Source: Tenacibaculum sp. AHE14PA (GTDB lineage: Bacteria > Bacteroidota > Bacteroidia > Flavobacteriales > Flavobacteriaceae). Taken from it: a stretch of DNA of 64,000 nucleotides. The position numbers and the translations under genes were made by a program. The stretch is taken from positions 806,001-870,000 of the forward strand of contig NZ_CP058983.1 in assembly GCF_019278465.1 (NCBI RefSeq), written 5' to 3'. Below the pieces are notes generated by a model, which was given only the letters and a program-made list of their open reading frames with translations, had not been told where the DNA came from and searched no databases. Positions 1-8,004 of this stretch are shown piece by piece; within the stretch, counting starts at the first letter, position 1; each line of letters starts with the position of its first letter.

Positions 1-523
1 CATCCTTAAACATTACTTTGGTTATACCTTCTTCTAACTGCGGAGTTAGTATACCTTTGTAAGATGAAGACATTAAGTACCAATGTGTTTCTTTTAATCG
101 ATGTTTTCCTTTCTGAATAAAAAAGTGATATGTTTTAATTAGTTTTTTATCTATTTTAAGGTTTGTAATACCGCATTCTTCTTCAACTTCTCTTATTGCT
201 GTTTCCTTTATATTCTCTCCTTTTTCTTGTCTTCCCTTTGGCAAATCCCATTTACTACCTCTGTAAATAAATAAAATTTCTTTTTTATCGTTTAAAACGA
301 GTCCGCCTGCGGCAACAAGAACCTTAAATTTCATTTTAAAGATCTCCCAATCTTCTTCCAAATTACTAGTACAAAGATAAACACCTTTTAATTTGCCTAG
401 TTTTAACTTATAAATAAGTTCTTCTATAATTGTATTTTTGTAAATATAAACAACATAATCTTCTTCATTTTTTACTGAAGTTGTAAAGATTATTGGTTTA
501 TCATTAACAAAAACTTTATACAT
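1..523 (-). CDS. Nudix hydrolase (3' end beyond window)
   Basis: About 174 codons are visible from the ATG at 523, with no stop before the window edge, so the C-terminus is missing. The protein carries a complete Nudix box of the form G-x5-E-x7-REV-x-EE-x-GI, visible around 175-250 on the minus strand (it includes GRQEKGE and REVEEECGI). The family hydrolyses nucleoside diphosphates linked to another moiety; the substrate cannot be told from the sequence. A stretch of about 75 residues precedes the Nudix fold. It is divergent from pyrE with only 7 bp between the two start codons. Confidence 0.9.
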   Translation of the reverse strand, partial: MYKVFVNDKPIIFTTSVKNEEDYVVYIYKNTIIEELIYKLKLGKLKGVYLCTSNLEEDWEIFKMKFKVLVAAGGLVLNDKKEILFIYRGSKWDLPKGRQEKGENIKETAIREVEEECGITNLKIDKKLIKTYHFFIQKGKHRLKETHWYLMSSSYKGILTPQLEEGITKVMFKD

Positions 524-526
524 TTG
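493..526 (+). promoter_or_regulatory. Candidate pyrE promoter (TTG-N23-TACATTTG)
   Basis: TACATTTG at 519-526 matches the Bacteroidota -7 box, with a TTG 23 nt upstream at 493-495. The box ends 4 nt before the pyrE ATG and overlaps the start codon of the divergent Nudix gene, so the pyrE transcript would have essentially no leader. Confidence 0.45.
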
Positions 527-530
527 CGTT

Positions 531-1181
531 ATGGATTTTAACAAAGATACAGCAAAAAAAACTGCCGAACTTCTTCTGCAAATAAAAGCTATTAAATTAA
601 GCCCTCAAGAGCCTTTTACATGGGCTTCTGGTTGGAAATCACCAATTTACTGCGACAATAGAGTAACCCTATCTTACCCACCAGTTAGAAATTTCTTAAA
701 AGAAAAGATTGCTAAATTGGTTGAAGAGAAACATGGTAAACCCGATGTAATTGCTGGTGTTGCTACCGGTGCAATTGCAATTGGTATGTTAGTTGCTCAA
801 GAACTAGGAGTTCCTTTTATATACGTACGACCAGAACCTAAAAAACATGGCCGTAAAAACCAAATAGAAGGACATTTAGATAGCGGTCAGAATGTGGTTG
901 TTATTGAAGATCTTATTAGCACAGGTAAAAGTAGCTTAAATGCGGTTAAAGCTTTAAAAGAAGCAAACGCAACAGTTAAAGGTATGATTGCAATTTTTTC
1001 ATACGGATTTGACATTGCTACCGAAAACTTTAAAAACGATCGTGTAGAACTAACTACCTTAAGCAATTACGAATACCTACTTGAGCAGGCTTTAGATAGT
1101 AAATATATTACTAGTGAAGAATTAAGATTGTTAGAAGATTGGAGAGTAGCACCTAGTAAATGGAAACAAAACGAAAAATAA
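531..1181 (+). CDS. pyrE: Orotate phosphoribosyltransferase
   Basis: This enzyme catalyses orotate + PRPP to orotidine 5'-phosphate + PPi, the fifth step of de novo pyrimidine synthesis, in the cytoplasm. The type I phosphoribosyltransferase PRPP loop is clear at residues 122-134 (VVVIEDLISTGKS), and the flexible catalytic loop with Lys/His/Arg residues lies at about 104-114 (KKHGRKNQIEG). The length of 216 aa is typical. The SRPBCC gene follows 6 nt downstream on the same strand and is probably co-transcribed. Confidence 0.96.
   Translation: MDFNKDTAKKTAELLLQIKAIKLSPQEPFTWASGWKSPIYCDNRVTLSYPPVRNFLKEKIAKLVEEKHGKPDVIAGVATGAIAIGMLVAQELGVPFIYVRPEPKKHGRKNQIEGHLDSGQNVVVIEDLISTGKSSLNAVKALKEANATVKGMIAIFSYGFDIATENFKNDRVELTTLSNYEYLLEQALDSKYITSEELRLLEDWRVAPSKWKQNEK
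542..549 (-). promoter_or_regulatory. Candidate -7 box for the Nudix gene
   Basis: The minus strand reads TATCTTTG, matching the Bacteroidota -7 consensus TAnnTTTG. It sits 18 nt upstream of the Nudix ATG and lies inside codons 4-7 of pyrE. I see no well-spaced -33 TTTG. Confidence 0.4.
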
Positions 1182-1187
1182 GATATA

Positions 1188-1577
1188 ATGAATATTGAAG
1201 GAAACAAAGTAATTGTAAAGAAATCACCTAAAGAAGTATTTGATTTTTTAATCAAATTAGAGAACTTCGAACAATTAATGCCAGAAAACACTCAGAAATT
1301 TGAAGTAGATGGCGATAGTTTTATTTTTGGTTTAAAAGGAATGCCTGAAATAAGATTGGTAATGAAAGATAAAACAGAGTATTCTAATATTACATTAGGT
1401 GCTGCTAGTAGTAAATTACCTTTCACTTTATCAGCAGATATTAGTGAAATTTCTGACAATAAAAGTGAGGTTACTTTAAAGTTTGACGGTGAATTTAATG
1501 CGATGATGGCAATGATGGTAAAAAAACCATTAACTAAGTTTATTGAAACTTTAACTGAGAATATAGCAAAAATATAA
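1188..1577 (+). CDS. SRPBCC/START-like small protein
   Basis: A 129-aa soluble protein with the pattern of the SRPBCC (polyketide cyclase/START-like) fold: an N-terminal beta strand, the motif SPKEVFDFLIKLENFEQLMPE at about residues 13-33, a run of beta strands, and a C-terminal amphipathic helix (KPLTKFIETLTENIAKI). Members bind hydrophobic ligands in a cavity, but no ligand can be assigned here. It follows pyrE by 6 nt. As far as I recall, this pairing is common in Flavobacteriia, which suggests co-transcription rather than a shared pathway. It converges on birA with a 1-nt gap and no terminator. Confidence 0.75.
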   Translation: MNIEGNKVIVKKSPKEVFDFLIKLENFEQLMPENTQKFEVDGDSFIFGLKGMPEIRLVMKDKTEYSNITLGAASSKLPFTLSADISEISDNKSEVTLKFDGEFNAMMAMMVKKPLTKFIETLTENIAKI

Positions 1578-1578
1578 A

Positions 1579-2310
1579 TTAGGCAAACGAAACTTCTTTA
1601 ATTCCAAATTCTTTAATCGTTTCGTTTTCTAATTCGATTTGGAGATTACCAGTATCGGAAACTCCAACAATTTTACCCATAAACAAAATGTTTTGAGCTG
1701 TTTTAAACATGCTCGGAACATTTTTTTTATACAATACCTTTAAATATTCCTCTTCTAAAAAAGTATACTCCTTTTTATTCAGCAATGCTATTTTTTGTTT
1801 TAAGCACTGTAAAGCTTTGTCAAATAACAATTCTAAATCTACTTCTCTACCAATAATCATTTTTATGGAAGAAGCATTTGGCAAATCAATTGAAAAACTA
1901 TTTTGATTTACATTAATACCAATCCCTATGACAGATGAACTAATTTCGGATAAATTAAAAGTGTTTTCAATTAAAATACCTGCTATTTTTTTGTTTTCTG
2001 ACATAATGTCGTTGGGCCATTTTATAGCTAATCGAGGTAGTTTCAAATCTTTAACTGCTTCATAAACACTCAAAGAAACACAATAATTCAAATACTTAAA
2101 ATCAGCAATACTAAGGTTAGATAACTCACAAAAAACACTAAAAGTCAAGCTCTTACCTGCATCTACAATCCAGTTAGCATTCATTTGTCCTCTGCCAGCT
2201 GTTTGAGTTTTTGCAATTACTACAGTAAAATCACCGACCTTTACTTTTGCTGCCATATCCTTTAAAAAAGAATTAGTTGAATCAATGGCATTAAGTTTGA
2301 TTATTTTCAT
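1579..2310 (-). CDS. birA: Biotin--[acetyl-CoA-carboxylase] ligase (monofunctional BirA)
   Basis: This enzyme attaches biotin, via biotinyl-5'-AMP, to the biotin carboxyl carrier lysine. With the start at 2310 the protein is 243 aa: the N-terminal IDSTNSFLKD opening, the biotin/ATP loop GRGQMNANW at 39-47, KWPND at 97-101 and KKIAGILIE at 107-115. It lacks the N-terminal winged helix of E. coli BirA, so it should be a ligase only and not a repressor. A longer frame opens at 2358, but its 16 extra residues look unlike the family and run towards the rsfS promoter, so the internal ATG is preferred. Confidence 0.92.
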   Translation of the reverse strand: MKIIKLNAIDSTNSFLKDMAAKVKVGDFTVVIAKTQTAGRGQMNANWIVDAGKSLTFSVFCELSNLSIADFKYLNYCVSLSVYEAVKDLKLPRLAIKWPNDIMSENKKIAGILIENTFNLSEISSSVIGIGINVNQNSFSIDLPNASSIKMIIGREVDLELLFDKALQCLKQKIALLNKKEYTFLEEEYLKVLYKKNVPSMFKTAQNILFMGKIVGVSDTGNLQIELENETIKEFGIKEVSFA

Positions 2311-2368
2311 AGAAGTTTTGTGAGTAAAACAAGTATCAATATTAAGCAAATAACTCACAAAAAAATAA

Positions 2369-2376
2369 TAACTTTG
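2369..2376 (+). promoter_or_regulatory. Candidate rsfS operon -7 box
   Basis: TAACTTTG fits TAnnTTTG and lies 21 nt before the rsfS ATG at 2398. No good -33 element is evident. It would drive rsfS-ftsH and the genes behind them. Confidence 0.4.
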
Positions 2377-2397
2377 CTAAAAACTTAATTTTTTTTG

Positions 2398-2766
2398 ATG
2401 ACTAAAAAACAAGCAAGCACAGACGATTTAATCGCTGTGATTATAAAAGGTATTGATGAGGTAAAAGGAGAAAACATCCAATTACTAGATTTAAGAGGAA
2501 TAGAAAATACTGTATGTGATTATTTTATAATCTGTTCAGGAAATTCAAACACTCAAGTAAACGCCATTTCAGGTTCTGTACAAAAAATGGTAAGCAAAGA
2601 ACTTAAAGATAAACCTTGGCATATTGAAGGGCAAGGAAACTCTGAATGGGTTTTAATGGATTATGTGAATGTTGTTGTTCATATTTTTCAAAAACAAGTA
2701 CGTGACTATTACGATATTGAAAGTCTTTGGGGTGATGCTAAAATCACTGAAATTAACCCAGCTTAA
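2398..2766 (+). CDS. rsfS: Ribosome silencing factor RsfS (Iojap family)
   Basis: RsfS binds ribosomal protein uL14 and blocks joining of the 30S and 50S subunits when nutrients run short. The 122-aa protein shows the family's core: GIENTVCDYFIICSGNSNTQV around residues 37-57, the KPWHIEGQGNSEWVLMDYVNVVVHIF block, and the terminal YYDIESLWGDA. The start is taken as the ATG at 2398; a TTG directly before it (2395) is less likely. It is followed 26 nt later by ftsH and probably heads that operon. Confidence 0.93.
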   Translation: MTKKQASTDDLIAVIIKGIDEVKGENIQLLDLRGIENTVCDYFIICSGNSNTQVNAISGSVQKMVSKELKDKPWHIEGQGNSEWVLMDYVNVVVHIFQKQVRDYYDIESLWGDAKITEINPA

Positions 2767-2792
2767 TTGCTAATAATTTACACATATTATTT

Positions 2793-4721
2793 ATGAGTGA
2801 TAAGAAAAAAAATCCTCCAAAATTTAGTTTTAATTCATTTTGGATATACATTCCGATATTAGTTGTCCTGTTAGGATTGAGTTTCTTTAACTCAAACGAC
2901 TTAGGTTCTAGAAGCATTTCTAAGAACGAGTTTCATGAAATTTTACAAGAAAACGATATTCAAAAAATCGTTATTGAAAATAATAATGTTGCTCAGATAT
3001 TCTTAAAAAGCGAAGCTGAGAAGAAAGAACAGCACAAAAAAATAACAGATTCTCCTTTTTACAGAAAAGGATCTCCTTTGTACACTTATAATTTTGGAGA
3101 TTTACAAAATTTCGAAAATGAAATTAAAAAAGAGAAAGCCGAAAACAATCTTGATTTTGATAGAACTAATGTAGAGCCTACAAGTTTGGTAAAAACATTG
3201 TTCGACTTTCTTCCTTTTATTTTATTAATCGGTATCTGGCTTTTCTTTATGAAAAGAATGTCTGGTGGTGGATCTGGAGCCGGTGGCGGTGGTCAAATAT
3301 TTAATATTGGTAAATCAAAAGCTAAATTATTTGATGAAAACACCAAGGTAAAAACAACCTTTAAAAATGTTGCTGGTTTAGAAGGAGCAAAAGAAGAAAT
3401 TCAAGAAATTGTAGATTTCTTAAAAACACCTGAAAAATACACAAAACTTGGTGGTAAGATACCTAAAGGAGCCTTATTAGTAGGACCTCCTGGAACAGGT
3501 AAAACCCTCTTAGCAAAAGCTGTTGCAGGTGAAGCTGGAGTTCCTTTTTTCTCTTTATCAGGATCTGATTTCGTAGAAATGTTTGTAGGCGTTGGTGCGT
3601 CTCGTGTAAGAGATTTATTTAAACAAGCGCAACAAAAATCTCCTTCTATAATTTTTATTGATGAGATTGATGCTATTGGTCGTGCAAGAGGTAAAAACAG
3701 CATGACAGGTGGTAATGATGAACGCGAAAACACATTAAATCAACTTTTAACAGAAATGGATGGTTTTGGTACTGATACAAATGTTATTGTATTAGCAGCT
3801 ACTAACCGTGCTGATGTATTAGATAAGGCTTTAATGCGAGCGGGACGTTTTGACCGTCAGATATATGTTGACTTACCTGATTTACATGAACGTAGAGAAA
3901 TCTTTGAAGTACATATTAAACCATTAAAATTAGCCGAAAATGCTGATTTAGAATTGCTAGCACAGCAAACTCCAGGGTTTTCTGGTGCAGACATTGCTAA
4001 CTTATGTAACGAAGCTGCTTTAATCGCTGCAAGAAACAATAAGGAGGCTATTGAGCATCAAGATTTCTTAGATGCTGTTGATAGAATAGTTGGTGGTTTA
4101 GAAAAGAAAAACAAGGTAATCACGCCAAAAGAAAAGAAAGTTATTGCTTTTCATGAAGCTGGTCATGCTACCGTAAGTTGGATGTTAGAACACGCAGCTC
4201 CGTTAGTAAAAGTAACTATTGTTCCTCGTGGCCAGTCATTAGGTGCTGCCTGGTATCTTCCTGAAGAAAGAAAGATTATTCAAACAGAGCAAATGCTTGA
4301 CGAAATGTGTGCTACAATGGGTGGTAGAGCTGCTGAAAAGTTAATGTTCAATAAAATTTCTACTGGTGCATTAAGTGATTTAGAAAAAGTTACCAAACAA
4401 GCTCGCGCTATGGTTACTGTATATGGATTAAACGAAAAAGTAGGTAATATTACCTATTACGACTCATCAGGAAATGATTCTTTTGTAAAGCCATATAGTG
4501 ATGATACTGCTAAGACCATTGACGAAGAAATTTCTAAAATGATTGAATTTCAATATCAAAGAGCTATTGATCTTTTAAGTGAACACAAAGATAAACTTAA
4601 CTTACTTGCTGATTTATTGTTAGAAAAAGAAGTTATGTTTAAAGCTGATTTAGAAAAGATATTTGGTGAAAGACCTTTTGAAAAGAAAGAAAATAAAACT
4701 AATCCAGTAATAGAAGAATAG
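2793..4721 (+). CDS. ftsH: ATP-dependent zinc metalloprotease FtsH
   Basis: A membrane-anchored AAA+ protease that degrades misassembled membrane proteins and selected regulators. The order is TM1 at about 16-32, a periplasmic segment of about 100 residues, TM2 at about 135-153, a Gly-rich linker, then the AAA module: Walker A GPPGTGKT 231-238, Walker B IIFIDEID 286-293, and the second region of homology with the arginine fingers around 340-356. The peptidase motif HEAGH is at 454-458. The length of 642 aa is normal for Bacteroidota. It sits in the run rsfS-ftsH-LUD-cdsA. Confidence 0.97.
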   Translation: MSDKKKNPPKFSFNSFWIYIPILVVLLGLSFFNSNDLGSRSISKNEFHEILQENDIQKIVIENNNVAQIFLKSEAEKKEQHKKITDSPFYRKGSPLYTYNFGDLQNFENEIKKEKAENNLDFDRTNVEPTSLVKTLFDFLPFILLIGIWLFFMKRMSGGGSGAGGGGQIFNIGKSKAKLFDENTKVKTTFKNVAGLEGAKEEIQEIVDFLKTPEKYTKLGGKIPKGALLVGPPGTGKTLLAKAVAGEAGVPFFSLSGSDFVEMFVGVGASRVRDLFKQAQQKSPSIIFIDEIDAIGRARGKNSMTGGNDERENTLNQLLTEMDGFGTDTNVIVLAATNRADVLDKALMRAGRFDRQIYVDLPDLHERREIFEVHIKPLKLAENADLELLAQQTPGFSGADIANLCNEAALIAARNNKEAIEHQDFLDAVDRIVGGLEKKNKVITPKEKKVIAFHEAGHATVSWMLEHAAPLVKVTIVPRGQSLGAAWYLPEERKIIQTEQMLDEMCATMGGRAAEKLMFNKISTGALSDLEKVTKQARAMVTVYGLNEKVGNITYYDSSGNDSFVKPYSDDTAKTIDEEISKMIEFQYQRAIDLLSEHKDKLNLLADLLLEKEVMFKADLEKIFGERPFEKKENKTNPVIEE

Positions 4722-4732
4722 TTTTTATTTGA

Positions 4733-5323
4733 ATGAATTTTTTTAAAAAAATATACAAATCATATAAAAAATCATCTGAAGAGAAGTTAATTAACGAACA
4801 GGAAGTTAACTTATCTTTAGATGATTCTTTTGTTCACAATTTTATTAATAAAGGAGGTAAATTTTTATACTCTACCTCTATTGATGAAGTGTCAAATAAT
4901 TTAAAACATATTTTACAAGAAAATAATTGGGATACAATTACATGTTCTGATTTTGACTTATTAAAAATAACTAAAAATATAGATGTTAATATTCAGAAAT
5001 ACCCTTCTGAATCTGTTCCTTTTTTCACTTCTTGTGAACACCTAATAGCTAATAACGGAAACATATTGTTTTCTTCTCACCAACTCGGAAGCAATAAACT
5101 AACATCCCATTCAGAACACTTTATCGTGTATGCTACTACTAGCCAATTAGTAAATAATATGGGTGAAGGTTTAACGGGTATAAAAACGCACTTTAGTGGT
5201 AATATACCTACCAATATTAGTTCAACCACCAACTACAAAATAGATGTTGACGATGATAGTTTTTTAAGTTATGGTAATAGTAACTCAAAAAACTTATATT
5301 TGCTGCTATTTGAAGATTTATAA
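4733..5323 (+). CDS. LUD-domain protein (LutC/YkgG-like)
   Basis: A 196-aa protein of the LUD (lactate utilisation) domain type. Recognisable parts are the segment with SCEHLIANNGNILFSSHQLGSNKL around residues 100-123, the strand FIVYATTSQLVNNMGEGLTGI around 131-151, and the C-terminal LYLLLFEDL that closes the domain. In lutABC operons LutC takes part in lactate oxidation, but no lutA or lutB is nearby. In this position between ftsH and cdsA its role is unknown. It starts 11 nt after ftsH and ends 3 nt before cdsA, so co-transcription is likely. Confidence 0.75.
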   Translation: MNFFKKIYKSYKKSSEEKLINEQEVNLSLDDSFVHNFINKGGKFLYSTSIDEVSNNLKHILQENNWDTITCSDFDLLKITKNIDVNIQKYPSESVPFFTSCEHLIANNGNILFSSHQLGSNKLTSHSEHFIVYATTSQLVNNMGEGLTGIKTHFSGNIPTNISSTTNYKIDVDDDSFLSYGNSNSKNLYLLLFEDL

Positions 5324-5326
5324 ACT

Positions 5327-6121
5327 ATGCGCAACCTTATAACAAGAAGTATTTCTGGACTTGTTTATGCTGTACTTTTTATTTCCGCTATCCTTTTCTC
5401 TAAAGAATCATATATAGGATTAATGGCGATATTTTCAGTAATATGTGTTTTTGAGTTTTCGAGAATGCTAAAATCGAAAAATATTATACCCTATGTTCTT
5501 TTAGCAGGGTTTATATATTTATCTACGATTGAAATCCCTAATAATTACACAAATTATTTAACAGGATTTTCTTTCTCAGGTTTATTAATACTGATCTATT
5601 TATTAATAAGCACAAAACCTATAAAGACAGATAGTTTAGCGCAAAAAATATTTTTACAAGTAATATACTTAATACTGCCTTTTTACTTCTTAATAAAACT
5701 ACCTCTTATAGATAACAATTACCATCCAAATGTAATTATCTATATTATTTTAATGATTTGGACGAATGATAGTTTTGCTTTTATCGTTGGTAAAAACTTT
5801 GGTAAACATAAATTATTTGAATCGGTATCTCCCAAAAAAACGATTGAAGGTTTTATTGGCGGATTATTATTTGCTGTTTTAGCCGGATTTTTAATTGGTT
5901 ATTACTCTGGTATATTTTCAATATTAAATTGGATTATTATTGCGATTATTGTTGCCGTTCTTGGTTCTTTAGGCGACTTGGTAGAATCTAAGTTTAAGAG
6001 ACAATCAAACGTAAAAGACAGTGGTACAATTATGCCTGGGCATGGCGGTTTATTAGACAGGCTTGATAGTTTGTTTTTCCTTGCTCCTTTCGTATATTTG
6101 TATATACACTATATAATATAA
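5327..6121 (+). CDS. cdsA: Phosphatidate cytidylyltransferase
   Basis: This enzyme makes CDP-diacylglycerol from phosphatidate and CTP at the inner membrane, the branch point for all phospholipids. The protein is polytopic (about 7-8 hydrophobic segments) and ends with the CDS signature: KFKRQSNVKDSGTIMPGHGG followed by LLDRLDSLFF, carrying the conserved K-D, H-G-G and D-R-x-D residues. The 264-aa length is normal. It starts 3 nt after the LUD gene and is followed 27 nt later by an acyl-CoA-binding protein. Confidence 0.95.
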   Translation: MRNLITRSISGLVYAVLFISAILFSKESYIGLMAIFSVICVFEFSRMLKSKNIIPYVLLAGFIYLSTIEIPNNYTNYLTGFSFSGLLILIYLLISTKPIKTDSLAQKIFLQVIYLILPFYFLIKLPLIDNNYHPNVIIYIILMIWTNDSFAFIVGKNFGKHKLFESVSPKKTIEGFIGGLLFAVLAGFLIGYYSGIFSILNWIIIAIIVAVLGSLGDLVESKFKRQSNVKDSGTIMPGHGGLLDRLDSLFFLAPFVYLYIHYII

Positions 6122-6148
6122 TTACTTTCTTACCTGATTCTTCTTTAT

Positions 6149-6406
6149 ATGATGAGTGATTTAGATATACAGTTTAATAAAGCTTATAAAAAAGCTTCTA
6201 GTTATAAAAAAAAGCTGCCACCTGATATTATGCTTAAATTCTATGCATATTACAAACAAGCTGTAAAAGGAGATAAATTTACTTTTAATAGCAATCATGA
6301 CTTACGAAATGCGTTTAAATTTAATGCATGGATTCAATTACAAGGCATGACAGAAGATGAAGCTAAACAAGAATACATCAACTTAGTTAATTCAATTATA
6401 AAATAA
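6149..6406 (+). CDS. Acyl-CoA-binding protein
   Basis: An 85-aa four-helix ACBP. It shows LDIQFNKAYKKA (helix 1), the YAYYKQAVKGDKF segment with the Tyr and Lys residues that bind the CoA phosphate, and a helix 3/4 region with KFNAWIQLQGMTEDEAKQEY. The family shuttles long-chain acyl-CoA esters in the cytoplasm; it is universal in eukaryotes and patchy in bacteria. Two in-frame ATGs (6149 and 6152) are possible starts. Its place directly behind cdsA fits a role in lipid synthesis, but that link is inference. Confidence 0.9.
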   Translation: MMSDLDIQFNKAYKKASSYKKKLPPDIMLKFYAYYKQAVKGDKFTFNSNHDLRNAFKFNAWIQLQGMTEDEAKQEYINLVNSIIK

Positions 6407-6411
6407 ATATC

Positions 6412-7041
6412 ATGAAAAAAATCATTTATTCTTTATTCGTATTTGCTGCTTTAGCAAACTTTACTTCTTGTAAATCAGAAGCAAAAAAAGAAACATCTGA
6501 AAAAGAAGAAATTAAACTAGAAAACAACGCACCTTTCTCTTTGCAAGAAGCAAACAATGAAATAAACTTTACAGCCTATAAAACAAGTGAAAAAATACCT
6601 GTAGGTGGTTCTTTTAAAAAAGTAACAATAACCGCTAATGGTGATGGAACAACAGCTAAAGAAGCAATTAATAATGCTGAATTTTCTATTCCGGTAAGCA
6701 GTCTTTTTACTAAAGATTCTAGTAGAGACTTTAAAATAAAAAAGTTCTTTTTTGGAATTATGGACAAAACAGAGTTACTTTCTGGGAAATTAGTTTTAGA
6801 AAACGATTCTATTGGTTATTCTGATTTAACAATGAACGGTGTTACCAAAAAAATGGATTTTAAATACAGTATTGATGGTAAGGTTTTTACTTTAAAAGGT
6901 AATCTTAAAATTACACACTGGAATGCTGATAAAGCTTTAAACTCTTTAAACGAAGTTTGTAAAGATTTACATAAAGGAGCTGACGGTGTTTCTAAAACTT
7001 GGGACGATGTTGCTATTAACATTACATCTACTTTTAAATAA
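6412..7041 (+). CDS. YceI-family lipoprotein
   Basis: A 209-aa envelope protein with a lipoprotein signal peptide: MKKII, a hydrophobic stretch and the lipobox FTSC, which puts the modified Cys at about residue 20. The rest is a YceI-like lipocalin-type beta barrel (NEINFTAYKTSEKIPVGGSF near the start; GYSDLTMNGVTKKMDF and WDDVAINITSTFK near the end). YceI proteins bind isoprenoid or other lipid tails. It starts 5 nt after the acyl-CoA-binding protein and ends at a strong terminator, so it is the last gene of the rsfS-ftsH-cdsA run. Confidence 0.85.
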   Translation: MKKIIYSLFVFAALANFTSCKSEAKKETSEKEEIKLENNAPFSLQEANNEINFTAYKTSEKIPVGGSFKKVTITANGDGTTAKEAINNAEFSIPVSSLFTKDSSRDFKIKKFFFGIMDKTELLSGKLVLENDSIGYSDLTMNGVTKKMDFKYSIDGKVFTLKGNLKITHWNADKALNSLNEVCKDLHKGADGVSKTWDDVAINITSTFK

Positions 7042-7060
7042 AAATTATTTTTATACTTAT

Positions 7061-7098
7061 AAAAGAAAGCCTTAGATTTTATCTAAGGCTTTCTTTTT
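7061..7098. terminator. Bidirectional terminator
   Basis: AAAGAAAGCCTTAGAT, a 3-nt loop, then ATCTAAGGCTTTCTTTTTTT. This is a near-perfect 16-bp stem with a T tract on the + strand and a shorter one on the - strand. It lies between the convergent YceI and hydrolase genes. Confidence 0.9.
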
Positions 7099-7992
7099 TT
7101 AGGTTAATATCCATTCTAATAAATCATCAACATTTACAATAGACCAACTATGAGGGTTCCGCTTTCCGTTCGCTCTATACCCTTTATTATTTGTTTCTAT
7201 TAATGTTACTTTTTTCCAACTATTGGCGACTAATAAATCATTTAATTTTCTGATTCGGTATGCATTGGTCGATTCATAATCGGTTTTACGAACTTCTTTC
7301 CACCAACGTTCATCTGGTTCTGTATATAAACGGAGTTTCGCTTTTTTCAAACTATAAATATTATTAAAGTTTTCTGTTTTATAAGTAAAAGGAGAAACCT
7401 GCTGAATATTACTTAGCAACGAATCTTTAGTAAATCGTTCTTCAAAAAAACTGACAATCCATTTTGGTTCCGCCAAACGTTCTTCAGAAAAATCCTTTCG
7501 CTGAATATCTTTTACAGAACTTTCATACAACCCAAATAAGTCGATAGGAGAATCTACTATAAAAGTTCCTTTAACAGCTACTATTTTATTTTTTAGTAAA
7601 TAATCAGACAATGTTAATGCCAAATTACCACCTATAGACATCCCTCCAATATAAATATTGTCAGTTTTTAAGTTATTCTTTTTGATGGTTTCAAGAATTA
7701 AGGCAGTTAATTTTGCGCTGTCTTCTTTCTCTATCCATAATTTTCTCGCAAAGTTTATTAGCAGTAATGAAACTCCTTTTTCGTTTGCTTTCTGTACAAT
7801 ATCAAACTCTTTTTTAATTTTTCCTGCACTACCTCCTCCTCCGGGAAATAAGATTAATAATCCCTTTTGTTGCTTGGAAACAAGTAATTCGAATTCATCG
7901 GTTTTTATGTTTTTAAACGCCACATTGGCAACCTCTTTTTTACAGCTTATTAATAACAGTAAACAAACGATTAGTACTATTCTCTTTTTCAT
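7099..7992 (-). CDS. Alpha/beta hydrolase lipoprotein
   Basis: A 297-aa lipoprotein (signal MKKRIVLIVCLLLLISC, Cys at about 17) with an alpha/beta hydrolase fold. The oxyanion segment is LLILFPGGGGSAG at about 46-58. The nucleophile elbow is GGMSIGG at about 115-121 (G-x-S-x-G), and the likely catalytic His is in NPHSWSI near the C-terminus. An esterase or peptidase-like activity in the envelope is likely, with substrate unknown. It lies 12 nt downstream of the POT peptide transporter on the same strand, so a peptide-related role is possible but unproven. Confidence 0.75.
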   Translation of the reverse strand: MKKRIVLIVCLLLLISCKKEVANVAFKNIKTDEFELLVSKQQKGLLILFPGGGGSAGKIKKEFDIVQKANEKGVSLLLINFARKLWIEKEDSAKLTALILETIKKNNLKTDNIYIGGMSIGGNLALTLSDYLLKNKIVAVKGTFIVDSPIDLFGLYESSVKDIQRKDFSEERLAEPKWIVSFFEERFTKDSLLSNIQQVSPFTYKTENFNNIYSLKKAKLRLYTEPDERWWKEVRKTDYESTNAYRIRKLNDLLVANSWKKVTLIETNNKGYRANGKRNPHSWSIVNVDDLLEWILT

Positions 7993-8004
7993 GTATTAAT
8001 TATT

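Noticed and set aside
2311-2358. Upstream extension of birA to 2358
   Set aside because: The added 16 residues do not resemble the family and the frame runs towards the divergent rsfS promoter.
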